Shown: positions 18,401-26,092 of the stretch, in pieces
How positions within the stretch are numbered: the stretch's first letter is position 1
Layout: each line of letters begins with the position of its first letter
Assembly (NCBI RefSeq): GCF_010501075.1
Contig: NZ_QVMN01000004.1
Span: 62,001-126,000 of the forward strand
DNA length: 64,000 nucleotides
From: Dysgonomonas sp. 25
GTDB taxonomy: Bacteria; Bacteroidota; Bacteroidia; Bacteroidales; Dysgonomonadaceae
Direction of reading: 5' to 3'
Notes under the pieces: generated by a model
Told to the model about the DNA's origin: nothing
Database searches by the model: none
Seen by the model: the letters and a program-made list of their open reading frames with translations, nothing else
Made by a program: the position numbers and the translations under genes

Positions 18401-19273
18401 ATGAAGTTCGTACTACGTATACTATCCTTAACAGTCTTTATCGTGCTCCCATCGTTATTGTGGGCGCAGAGTGAAACATTTGTCCCGCGCAGTAAGATTA
18501 TCCGGGACCGGAGTTTTAAGTGGCTGAATGACGGTGAGCGCAAATTCAAATCGGAGACTGATTCTATCGAATATCTTAAAGCGATAATAGGAGCTGATAC
18601 GACAAAGTATGAAACTTCGGAAGCCGCTTTGCTGGATATCAATGATTTGCTGACAGCAGTAGAGAGCAATAATATAGTCCTGAAAAACAGGAATGAAGGA
18701 TTGGGATTGAGGCTGAATTCCATTGTCAGCCAGAATAAGGAGAAAGCCCGCGTGGCGGATGATGTCTATCTCGAATTGCTCAAGAAAGAAGAAACAACCG
18801 TCGAGGACTTTATCGAGATAAAGAAACGTTACGGTAACCGCCCGACTTACTTCGTCAACGGCAAGGAAGTAGGGCAGGATATGCTGGACAGGATAAAGGA
18901 ATCGTATATACTGAACAGGGATATCCGAGTGGCGAGTACGGTTTCGGGGAATCCTAACGGCGAAATCTGGATCGATATAACTCCTTCGTCGGCCCGTAAA
19001 CTGAAGCTTGATCAGTATGTCTACAAAGGAAACGCAAACAATGTTGTCGTTGAGGATAATGTGAAAATAATAGAAGAAACCGAATATAAGGTCATTCCTA
19101 AAGAAGAGCCTGCTCCCGAATCCGCAGAGCCTGTAAAACAGCAGAATAAACAGAAAGAAGAAAAGAAACAGGGCAAAAAAGAGGTTAAAAAAGACCAACC
19201 CAAGCAACCGGAAAAAGATACTAATAAACGCTCTGTCCGCCGCGTAAAGCAGAATATTCAGAATAAGAAATAA
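18401..19273 (+). CDS. Exported protein with plug-like segment and lysine/glutamine-rich tail
   Basis: 290-residue secreted or periplasmic protein with a signal peptide ending in LLWAQS. I do not recognise a full family. Residues about 150-195 (YFVNGKEV, then an isoleucine-rich stretch and NPNGEIWIDIT) resemble the small plug-like module found in TonB receptors and M56/BlaR1-type proteins of Bacteroidota. The C-terminal 65 residues are low complexity and strongly basic (Lys, Gln, Glu, Pro repeats), possibly binding peptidoglycan or nucleic acid. It has its own promoter and stands alone between convergent genes. The gene is clearly real by codon use; function unknown. Confidence 0.75.
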   Translation: MKFVLRILSLTVFIVLPSLLWAQSETFVPRSKIIRDRSFKWLNDGERKFKSETDSIEYLKAIIGADTTKYETSEAALLDINDLLTAVESNNIVLKNRNEGLGLRLNSIVSQNKEKARVADDVYLELLKKEETTVEDFIEIKKRYGNRPTYFVNGKEVGQDMLDRIKESYILNRDIRVASTVSGNPNGEIWIDITPSSARKLKLDQYVYKGNANNVVVEDNVKIIEETEYKVIPKEEPAPESAEPVKQQNKQKEEKKQGKKEVKKDQPKQPEKDTNKRSVRRVKQNIQNKK

Positions 19274-19276
19274 TAA

Positions 19277-19876
19277 TCAGAAGACTTGATAATGAGGATA
19301 ATCGGCAAAGGCTAACAGTTCTTTGTCCCCCGAACTGTCTCCGTAAGCATACAGGATGTAGGAATTGCGGTCGGGGTATGCTGTGGACAGACGGTTTACT
19401 TTCTCCTGCCCGTAGCAGTTTTCGCTACGGAATCGTCCGGTAATTTTTTCGTTGGTAACTTCTATCTGTGTTCCTATAACTTCTTTCAATCCTGTTTTCT
19501 TTGCCCAAGGAATGATCCATCGATCGATGGACGCACTGACAATAATTACAGTATCGTTATCTTCGAGGTGCGATGCTATTCTTTCGAGGGCTTTGGGGCG
19601 GACAATCTCGTCTATGCGGGCACTATATGCTGCACACACTTCGTCGAACCGCTCTGCCTTTTCCCCTTTGAAAAAGTGCGTAAATAGTATCTCTTTGGCT
19701 CGGCTGTTTCTGATGAAGCCTAACTTGAAGCCTACTAATACAGGGGCAAGTAAGAATAACCCGGCAAGCATGCGGGGCATACCTTTGTAGAAGCGGATGA
19801 AATCGAAAAGCGTATCGCGTGTAGTGATAGTTCCGTCGAAGTCGAATGCTGCAATGACTTTTTTGCCCTTCTCCAT
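19277..19876 (-). CDS. HAD-superfamily phosphatase, subfamily IB
   Basis: 199-residue haloacid dehalogenase-type phosphatase of the PSPase-like IB group. Motif I DFDGT has nucleophile Asp12 and acid Asp14; motif II is VSAS near residue 113; the motif III Lys and motif IV aspartates are in the C-terminal YAYGDSSGDKELL. Its start lies 3 bp after the UbiA-family gene, so they are one transcript. In many bacteria a HAD domain accompanies this UbiA group and removes the 5-phosphate from polyprenyl-phospho-phosphoribose. That role is inferred from context. Confidence 0.85.
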   Translation of the reverse strand: MEKGKKVIAAFDFDGTITTRDTLFDFIRFYKGMPRMLAGLFLLAPVLVGFKLGFIRNSRAKEILFTHFFKGEKAERFDEVCAAYSARIDEIVRPKALERIASHLEDNDTVIIVSASIDRWIIPWAKKTGLKEVIGTQIEVTNEKITGRFRSENCYGQEKVNRLSTAYPDRNSYILYAYGDSSGDKELLAFADYPHYQVF

Positions 19877-19879
19877 GAT

Positions 19880-20764
19880 TTATCGCAGGAAATAATGAAT
19901 TAAGACGAACGAGATACCCCAGCAGACAATGATGATGTGTATAAAGTGGTCTTTGATAAGCACTTTTGTCGGGCTGCCACTGCGTTCTTCCACAAAAATG
20001 ATTTGCATATACCGGAACAGCCCCATGAATACGAACAGAGTGGTGAGGTATAAATATTCTCCGTGATGATCGACTACATCCGGGCTTATTGTGTACATAA
20101 TGTACGAAACCAAGATGATTGCAGACGATACCATTATGGCAGCGTTGAGGAATGTCAGGTTGTAACCTTTTATGTTTTTGCGGGTGATATTGCCTGTCTT
20201 TTCAGCTATCACAACATCGTCTCTCCGCTTGCCGAGTACCATAAACAAGGAAAGCAGGAAAGTCATTATTATCAGCCAGTTCGATACTAGGATTCCGGTC
20301 ACCAGTCCTCCTATAAATACCCGGATAACAAAACCGATAGCCACAATACAGATGTCCAGTATCGGGATATGTTTCAGCTTGAAAGAATATAAGATATTCA
20401 GTATAAGATATGAAACAACCAGTATCAGGGCATTTATATTCTGCAGGGCGAATGTGTATATACATACTCCTCCGGCTAACAGGATAAAGAGCATAACCAA
20501 TGCTTCAGATTTCGATATAACTCCCGATGCTAAAGGTCGGTTTTTCTTTGTCGGGTGCAGCCTGTCCTGCTCTATATCGTTCCAGTCGTTGATGATATAG
20601 ACACAGCTGGCTATCAGGCAAAAGCCTGTTGTGGCTAATGCAGCAGCAATGATTAAAGGAATTTCAGTGAAGCGAAAAGAAAAGAATAGCGGCAAAAGGA
20701 TAAAGACATTCTTTACCCACTGGTCCACCCTTATCAGTTTGAGATATGATACGATTTTCTTCAT
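19880..20764 (-). CDS. UbiA-family prenyltransferase, decaprenyl-phosphate phosphoribosyltransferase-like
   Basis: 294-residue inner-membrane prenyltransferase with about nine helices. The prenyl-diphosphate/Mg motif NDWNDIEQD is at 59-67, and a second aspartate cluster KRRDDVV is near 198-204. The sequence resembles the branch that attaches phosphoribose to decaprenyl phosphate (DPPR synthase) and not menaquinone synthesis (RxDQWVKN start, NRPLASG loop). The product would be a lipid-linked pentose used as donor by membrane glycosyltransferases. Cotranscribed with the HAD phosphatase; a -7 box lies at 20809-20816. Confidence 0.85.
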   Translation of the reverse strand: MKKIVSYLKLIRVDQWVKNVFILLPLFFSFRFTEIPLIIAAALATTGFCLIASCVYIINDWNDIEQDRLHPTKKNRPLASGVISKSEALVMLFILLAGGVCIYTFALQNINALILVVSYLILNILYSFKLKHIPILDICIVAIGFVIRVFIGGLVTGILVSNWLIIMTFLLSLFMVLGKRRDDVVIAEKTGNITRKNIKGYNLTFLNAAIMVSSAIILVSYIMYTISPDVVDHHGEYLYLTTLFVFMGLFRYMQIIFVEERSGSPTKVLIKDHFIHIIIVCWGISFVLIHYFLR

Positions 20765-20808
20765 TATGCTGATTCTTCCGGATCACCTGTTGGTAATCTA
20801 ATTAGAAA

Positions 20809-20816
20809 CAAAAGTA
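20809..20816 (-). promoter_or_regulatory. -7 promoter element of the UbiA-HAD transcript
   Basis: Minus strand TACTTTTG (TAnnTTTG), 45 bp before the start at 20764 and in the 74-bp spacer after the membrane-protein gene. Confidence 0.5.
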
Positions 20817-20838
20817 GGCAATATTTATATAAGGTGAG

Positions 20839-22110
20839 CTATTGAAGGGCAGGGAAATTCTCTACGGCAATCGATATAAAACGGGATAACCCGATGAGGT
20901 TGTTTATAACCATCACGACGAACAGGCATCCTGCAAAACAGACATAGGCAGTCTGCACTTTCCCTTTCAGCGATTTGTATAGCCAGCCCAATATCAGAGG
21001 AATACAATATATCCAGTGCCCGCCGTAGATAAACGGCGCCGTCAGCCCGAATTTCAGGAGGAGGTGGATAGATATATCTACCAGCAAGAGCAAAAATATC
21101 ATTTGCACGAATTTGTTCCGGTAATTCCTGACCAATCCTATCACAACTGTTATAAGCAACAGCCATGTGAATAGGTACTGATACCATTCCTTATAATCGG
21201 TTTGGTTGATCATATTGCTGTAGAGCCAATAGTCGGATATAAATATCGGCGTACCGAAAAGGTGGTGGAAGGCATATAGCCTGATGCTTTCGAAAGATAA
21301 AGCCATTGGGGTATGTCTGCCTTGATGCACGAATACATATCCGAGAAGACTTTTATCTAAGAATACCTGAAATCCGATTTCGATAACCACAAAAACTATT
21401 GCGAAAATCAATCCTAATCCCAAGATGCGTTTGAGAATCTTCTTCCATGGATAGTTTAGGAACAACGTTGGGATAACACCTTTTACAAAATTGGTAATCG
21501 TCACGCCGCCTAAGAAAAGACAAGATATGATAGCGGTAGAAGTCAACGAAGGCACTTCGCCTTTCTTGATATAATGCGAAAAGTAATAGACGTTGAACGA
21601 AAGGAAGAATGCCGATAGGGTGAAGCTCTCTGCGGTAAAGGCCAATAAGAGATTGGTGAAGGTGAATGCATAGAACATCGTGAAAAGCAGTGCTGCACTG
21701 TTTTTCACCTCTGCTATCTCTTTCAGGTAGCGGTTTATGTATACGCACGACATGCTTATCAGGCTGGCCGAGAGCAAGACAAACAACACCGTCTTAGCCT
21801 TGAATCCGGCAAAAGAGGCAAGTAAATCTCCCAAAACGACAAACGGATAATAAAAAATCATCATCAGCGGATGTCCTGCCATCTGTGTACGCCCCTGTTT
21901 CAACACTAAAGGATTGTCGAACGAAAAGTAAATATCTGTTTCGAAAACAGTACTGTCTATAATCGACGAATGAAAGGCGATATAAAGGGAATAGATAAGG
22001 TAAAATACGAGCAATCCCGAAAACAAAATATATTCTGCTTTGCCTTTTGGTAAAAATAATTTGAATAAAATCTTGAGGTCGATTGCTTGTCTATACAGCC
22101 ACTTCTTCAT
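20839..22110 (-). CDS. Multi-pass membrane protein, GT-C glycosyltransferase-like
   Basis: 423 residues with about ten predicted membrane helices and no signal peptide. The first external loop after helix 1 contains acidic residues (TVFETDIYFSFD), as in polyprenyl-phosphate-dependent GT-C transferases, and a long external loop near 270-310 is aromatic-rich. This suggests a glycosyltransferase that takes its sugar from a lipid carrier, fitting the lipid-linked pentose pathway encoded just downstream. A Bacteroidales-restricted membrane family of unknown function (DUF6080-like) is the other reading. Gap to purN is 7 bp, so the two are likely co-transcribed. Confidence 0.65.
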   Translation of the reverse strand: MKKWLYRQAIDLKILFKLFLPKGKAEYILFSGLLVFYLIYSLYIAFHSSIIDSTVFETDIYFSFDNPLVLKQGRTQMAGHPLMMIFYYPFVVLGDLLASFAGFKAKTVLFVLLSASLISMSCVYINRYLKEIAEVKNSAALLFTMFYAFTFTNLLLAFTAESFTLSAFFLSFNVYYFSHYIKKGEVPSLTSTAIISCLFLGGVTITNFVKGVIPTLFLNYPWKKILKRILGLGLIFAIVFVVIEIGFQVFLDKSLLGYVFVHQGRHTPMALSFESIRLYAFHHLFGTPIFISDYWLYSNMINQTDYKEWYQYLFTWLLLITVVIGLVRNYRNKFVQMIFLLLLVDISIHLLLKFGLTAPFIYGGHWIYCIPLILGWLYKSLKGKVQTAYVCFAGCLFVVMVINNLIGLSRFISIAVENFPALQ

Positions 22111-22117
22111 TATTTGT

Positions 22118-22693
22118 TTATGTTTTCTCTTTCATTATCACAGTCTGGATGATAGCCGGAAAATGTTCGTATTCTAAAGCATGGACTTTTTGGGCTACAT
22201 CTTCGAATGTGTCATTCTTATCAATAGGGCATGTCATCTGGAAAATGATATCACCCTCGTCGTAATTCTCGTTGATATAGTGTATCGTAATTCCCGATTC
22301 TTTTTCTTTGGCCTCCACTACAGCTTTGTGTACATTGTTACCGTACATTCCTTTTCCTCCGTATTTGGGGAGTAAGGCAGGGTGGATATTGATAATGCAA
22401 TAAGGATAAGAATCGATAATGTTTTGCGGAACCTTTAATAAAAATCCTGCTAAAACAATAAAATCAATTTCCTTATTGACCAGACAGTTAATTACTTTAC
22501 TTGTGCTTTCGAAATCACTTTTAGTAAAAGTGACCGATTCGATGCCCAGTTTTTTTGCCCGCTCGTGGACATAGGCATCCGCTTTGTTAGAAACAATCAG
22601 AGAGATATGAATGTTTTTATTCCCTTGAAAAAAGTGAGCGATATTCTCTGCGTTAGAGCCTGAACCTGAGGCGAAAATGGCAACTTTAGTCAT
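22118..22693 (-). CDS. purN: Phosphoribosylglycinamide formyltransferase PurN
   Basis: Third step of purine synthesis: transfers formyl from 10-formyltetrahydrofolate to GAR in the cytoplasm. 191 residues. The phosphate-binding loop is ASGSGSNAENI near the N-terminus. Catalytic Asn102 and His104 lie in INIHPALLPKYGG and the catalytic Asp in NYDEGDII. Length is normal. Divergent from acpP with a 158-bp intergenic region. Confidence 0.94.
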   Translation of the reverse strand: MTKVAIFASGSGSNAENIAHFFQGNKNIHISLIVSNKADAYVHERAKKLGIESVTFTKSDFESTSKVINCLVNKEIDFIVLAGFLLKVPQNIIDSYPYCIINIHPALLPKYGGKGMYGNNVHKAVVEAKEKESGITIHYINENYDEGDIIFQMTCPIDKNDTFEDVAQKVHALEYEHFPAIIQTVIMKEKT

Positions 22694-22765
22694 TTGAAGA
22701 ATCCTTTCGAAAAATGCACATATGTAAAAAAAATGTGCAGTTTTAACTATTTTGTCCGCAAAATA

Positions 22766-22798
22766 TTTGCGTTATATGAATAAAAAGCTTTTACTTTG
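22766..22798 (+). promoter_or_regulatory. Candidate promoter of acpP-fabF-rnc
   Basis: -33 TTTG at 22766-22769, 21-bp spacer, -7 TTACTTTG at 22791-22798 (one mismatch to TAnnTTTG), 53 bp before the acpP ATG. Confidence 0.5.
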
Positions 22799-22851
22799 CA
22801 CCGACAAAAATAAGAATAAATAATTCATTTAATTAATTAAAACTAAAAATT

Positions 22852-23088
22852 ATGTCTGAAGTAGCATCAAAAGTAAAAGCGATTATCGTTGAAAAATTAG
22901 GCGTAGAAGAATCTGAAGTAACAGATACTGCAAGCTTTACTAACGATTTAGGAGCTGATTCACTTGATACAGTTGAATTGATTATGGAATTTGAAAAAGA
23001 ATTCGGTATCTCAATTCCAGATGATCAAACTGAAAAAATAGCTACAGTAGGAGACGCTATCTCTTACATCGAAGCAAATACAAAATAA
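22852..23088 (+). CDS. acpP: Acyl carrier protein AcpP
   Basis: Carries growing fatty acyl chains as thioesters. 78 acidic residues; the phosphopantetheine site is Ser37 in [12 protein letters not shown]. Followed after 25 bp by fabF and then rnc, a gene order conserved in Bacteroidota. Confidence 0.98.
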   Translation: MSEVASKVKAIIVEKLGVEESEVTDTASFTNDLGADSLDTVELIMEFEKEFGISIPDDQTEKIATVGDAISYIEANTK

Positions 23089-23113
23089 ATTTTTGTTCCT
23101 ATAAAATAAATTT

Positions 23114-24376
23114 ATGGAATTAAAAAGAGTTGTAGTAACAGGTCTGGGAACAGTATCACCGCTTGGAAACGATGTGGCCACTACGTGGGCAAATGCCAAG
23201 AAGGGGGTAAGTGGTGCCGGACCTATTACTCTTTTCGATGCTTCAGCATTCAAGACTCAATTTGCTTGCGAAGTAAAGGATTTCGATCCAAGCCAATACC
23301 TTGATAGAAAGGAAGCACGTAAGTGCGACAGATATACACAGTTAGCAGTTGCCGCATCCGAAGAGGCTATTAAAGACGCTGGTTTCGATTTCGAAAAAGA
23401 AAACACCGATCGTATTGGTGTTATTTTTTCGTCCGGAATCGGAGGTATCAAAAGCTTCGAGGACGAAGTAGGAAATTACTTCCTGCATCAGGATATGGGA
23501 CCTAAGTTCAATCCGTTTTTCATCCCTAAGATGATTGCGGATATTGCTGCAGGTTTTATCTCCATGCGCCATGGATTGCGTGGACCGAACTTCGGTACGG
23601 TCTCTGCATGTGCCTCTTCTACCCACAGTGCGTTAGTGGCTTTCGACCTTATCCGTCTGGGTAAAGCGACAGCTATTGTAACCGGTGGTTCGGAAGCGCC
23701 TATTACCATTTCCGGAACAGGAGGTTTTAATGCGCTTACTGCTCTGTCGACACGTAACGATTCTCCTCAAACAGCATCTCGTCCCTTCAGCGCAAGCCGC
23801 GACGGATTTGTGATGGGTGAGGGAGCTGCTTGCTTGGTACTCGAAGAGTTAGAACATGCATTAGCTCGCGGAGCTAAAATATATGCTGAAGTAGTAGGTG
23901 GAGGTATGTCTGCCGATGCATATCACCTGACTGCGTCGCATCCTGAAGGATTAGGCGCGAAGATTGTGATGAAAGCTGCATTGGAAGATGCCCAAATGAA
24001 ACCTGAAGATATCGATTATATCAATGTACACGGAACATCGACGCCTGTTGGTGACCCATCGGAATTGATTGCAATCAAAGAAATCTTTGGTGATCATGCT
24101 TACAAATTGAATATCAGTTCGACTAAGTCGATGACCGGACACCTGCTGGGTGCTGCCGGAGCTTTGGAAACATTGTTCTGTACGCTTGCCGTGCAAGACG
24201 ATGTGATTCCTCCGACTATCAACCACGAAGATGGTGACGAAGACGAGGCTATCGACTACAAATTGAACCTGACATTCAATAAAGCACAGGAACGTACAGT
24301 AAATGCTGCGCTATCGAATACTTTTGGATTTGGCGGGCACAACGCTTGTATCATCGTAAAGAAGTATAAGAAATAA
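23114..24376 (+). CDS. fabF: Beta-ketoacyl-ACP synthase II FabF
   Basis: Condensing enzyme of fatty-acid elongation (cytoplasm). 420 residues with the thiolase fold. The active-site cysteine is 166 in TVSACASST, and the two catalytic histidines are in NVHGTST and SMTGHLLGAAG. The C-terminal NTFGFGGHNA loop is intact. Length is standard. Only 3 bp separate it from rnc. Confidence 0.97.
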   Translation: MELKRVVVTGLGTVSPLGNDVATTWANAKKGVSGAGPITLFDASAFKTQFACEVKDFDPSQYLDRKEARKCDRYTQLAVAASEEAIKDAGFDFEKENTDRIGVIFSSGIGGIKSFEDEVGNYFLHQDMGPKFNPFFIPKMIADIAAGFISMRHGLRGPNFGTVSACASSTHSALVAFDLIRLGKATAIVTGGSEAPITISGTGGFNALTALSTRNDSPQTASRPFSASRDGFVMGEGAACLVLEELEHALARGAKIYAEVVGGGMSADAYHLTASHPEGLGAKIVMKAALEDAQMKPEDIDYINVHGTSTPVGDPSELIAIKEIFGDHAYKLNISSTKSMTGHLLGAAGALETLFCTLAVQDDVIPPTINHEDGDEDEAIDYKLNLTFNKAQERTVNAALSNTFGFGGHNACIIVKKYKK

Positions 24377-24379
24377 ACA

Positions 24380-25153
24380 GTGTTTAAGAAACTATATCGG
24401 ACAATAAGGCTTCTTCCGCGCAAAGGGAAGGAGCCTTATGTTTTTTTTTACAAGATACTTGGCTTTTATCCTTACAATATAACCTTATACGAACAGGCGT
24501 TAACACACAAGTCTTCCTCTATTAAATTGAGCAATGGCAAATGGATTAATAACGAGCGACTCGAATTTCTGGGCGATGCTATCCTCGATGCTATTGTTGC
24601 CGATATTGTTTTCAAAGAATTCGAATACAAGAAAGAAGGCTTCCTTACCAATATGCGTGCCCGTATCGTTCAGCGGGAAACATTGAATAAGCTGGCGCTG
24701 AATCTGGGCTTAGATAAGTTGGTAAAGACCTCTACCCGCATCACACAGAATACGCATATGTATGGCAATGCGCTGGAAGCGCTGATAGGGGCTATATATT
24801 TAGATCAGGGCTATCGTGTTTCGAAACGCTTTGTGAAAGAGCGTCTGATTAACCAATACCTGAACATAGAGCAGGTTGCCAAGGAAGACGAAAATTACAA
24901 GTCGCGACTGATAGAGTGGGGACAGAAGTATAAGATCCCAGTCGATTTCGAGGTTGTAGACAGCTCCATCGATGCCCAGAATAACCCGACATTCAAATCG
25001 GTGGCCTATATTTGCGGAAAGGTTGCAGGCGAAGGAGTCGGTCGCTCTAAAAAAGAATCGCAACAACACGCGGCGGCAGAAGCTCTGGCACTGCTGGAGA
25101 AAGACAAGGATTATCTGGAATCCTTGCTCGGTGATTCGGAGATTTCTATTTAA
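24380..25153 (+). CDS. rnc: Ribonuclease III
   Basis: Double-stranded-RNA endonuclease for rRNA and mRNA processing. 257 residues. The RNase III signature ERLEFLGDAILDAIV lies near 54-68, the second acidic site in MYGNALEALIGAIYLD, and the double-stranded RNA-binding domain is about 170-245 (GVGRSKKESQQHAAAEALA). The start is GTG at 24380, three bases after fabF, because no ATG precedes the conserved N-terminus. The N-terminal extension of about 25 residues is slightly longer than in E. coli. Confidence 0.95.
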   Translation: MFKKLYRTIRLLPRKGKEPYVFFYKILGFYPYNITLYEQALTHKSSSIKLSNGKWINNERLEFLGDAILDAIVADIVFKEFEYKKEGFLTNMRARIVQRETLNKLALNLGLDKLVKTSTRITQNTHMYGNALEALIGAIYLDQGYRVSKRFVKERLINQYLNIEQVAKEDENYKSRLIEWGQKYKIPVDFEVVDSSIDAQNNPTFKSVAYICGKVAGEGVGRSKKESQQHAAAEALALLEKDKDYLESLLGDSEISI

Positions 25154-25210
25154 CTTAATTCTTTTTCATCTGATGTGTTTAACCGGGCTGTATAAGCCTG
25201 ATGTAAGACT

Positions 25211-25242
25211 TTTTATGCAAAAAAATAATAGCTTGCATAAAA
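25211..25242. promoter_or_regulatory. Inverted repeat upstream of the DUF2975/HTH genes
   Basis: TTTTATGCAA (25211-25220) and TTGCATAAAA (25233-25242) form a perfect 10-bp inverted repeat with a 12-base gap. TTGCATAAA recurs just after the -7 box (25287). It may be an rnc terminator stem or a second operator; no clear T-tract follows. Confidence 0.5.
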
Positions 25243-25247
25243 ATATC

Positions 25248-25282
25248 AATAAATATTTATCGATTATCGATAAATATTTATT
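25248..25282. promoter_or_regulatory. 35-bp palindromic operator overlapping a promoter
   Basis: Near-perfect palindrome centred on 25265: the left arm AATAAATATTTATCGAT is mirrored exactly on the right with only the central base unpaired. It ends on the first base of the -7 box and covers the -33 region, so a bound dimer would block RNA polymerase. The HTH protein encoded at 25822 is the obvious candidate ligand. Confidence 0.7.
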
Positions 25283-25289
25283 ATCTTTG
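25282..25289 (+). promoter_or_regulatory. -7 promoter element of the DUF2975/HTH operon
   Basis: TATCTTTG, a perfect TAnnTTTG, 36 bp before the start at 25326. Confidence 0.65.
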
Positions 25290-25325
25290 CATAAATCAAA
25301 ATGAATAATTAAAAAATTGAAAGTC

Positions 25326-25811
25326 ATGATGAAAAGAATATCGATAGTATTTCTTCAGGTAGTCATTGTCTTTATTGGCATTGGCACTCTTTCTTTTATG
25401 CTTTGGGAGCCTCATCTCGAGGGGCGAAACGTTGGTGCGACGCTCTTTGAGATTTATTTCAACGATCCTTTTCTGGCGTATGTCTATATCTCGTCTATAT
25501 CTTTTTTTGTAGTGTTATATCAAGTATTCAGGCTGTTAGGATACGTCAGGAAAGACCGGATATTCTCTCCGGAATCGGTGAAAGCTTTGCGGATTATCAA
25601 GTATTGTGCGATAGCTCTTATCCTTTTTATTGCAGGCGCCGAAGCTTATTTCTTTATAATTCAGCGTGCGACGGAAGATATTGCCGGAGGCGTTGCTATC
25701 GGGCTTTTTATGATTTTCATTTCTGCCATAATAGGCACTGCTGCTACTGTGGCTGAAAAAATATTGCAAAATGCCGTAGATATGAAATCGGAAAACGACT
25801 TAACCATTTAA
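25326..25811 (+). CDS. DUF2975-family membrane protein
   Basis: 161-residue inner-membrane protein with four predicted helices (about residues 5-25, 45-70, 85-105, 120-145). The layout and the loop RKDRIFSPESVKALR before helix 3 match DUF2975. ATG 25326 is chosen over an in-frame TTG at 25317; ATG 25329 is equally possible. The family is almost always paired with a small Cro/CI-type regulator, as here with a 10-bp gap. The function of the family is not established; a sensor or membrane antagonist of the regulator is one idea. Confidence 0.85.
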   Translation: MMKRISIVFLQVVIVFIGIGTLSFMLWEPHLEGRNVGATLFEIYFNDPFLAYVYISSISFFVVLYQVFRLLGYVRKDRIFSPESVKALRIIKYCAIALILFIAGAEAYFFIIQRATEDIAGGVAIGLFMIFISAIIGTAATVAEKILQNAVDMKSENDLTI

Positions 25812-25821
25812 ACGAAACAAC

Positions 25822-26034
25822 TTGGCAATAATAATCAACATAGATGTGATGCTTGCAAAGCGAAAGATGAGCGTCACCGAGTTATCCGAGAAAGTGGGGA
25901 TAACGATGGCTAATATTTCGATATTGAAAAACGGGAAGGCAAAGGCTATCCGGCTGTCAACATTGGAGGCAATCTGTAATGCCTTGGAATGTCAACCGGG
26001 AGATATAATGGAATATAAAGCGGAAACGGAGTAA
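25822..26034 (+). CDS. Cro/CI-type HTH regulator (YozG-like), partner of DUF2975
   Basis: 70-residue DNA-binding protein made almost entirely of one HTH_26-type helix-turn-helix (LSEKVGITMANISILKNGKAKAIR). The start is TTG at 25822 because the conserved hydrophobic strand AIIINIDVMLAKR lies before any ATG. Likely binds the 35-bp palindrome upstream of its own operon and represses it. Confidence 0.88.
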   Translation: MAIIINIDVMLAKRKMSVTELSEKVGITMANISILKNGKAKAIRLSTLEAICNALECQPGDIMEYKAETE

Positions 26035-26069
26035 AAAAAGCGGCACAAACCCCGAAGGATTTGTGCCGC
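26033..26069 (-). terminator. Rho-independent terminator of the nucleoside kinase gene
   Basis: Perfect 10-bp stem GCGGCACAAA/TTTGTGCCGC (26040-26049 and 26060-26069). On the minus strand it is followed by seven T's. It may also stop leftward read-through into the HTH gene. Confidence 0.88.
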
Positions 26070-26092
26070 GTGAAAATATACTTCACTCAAAA

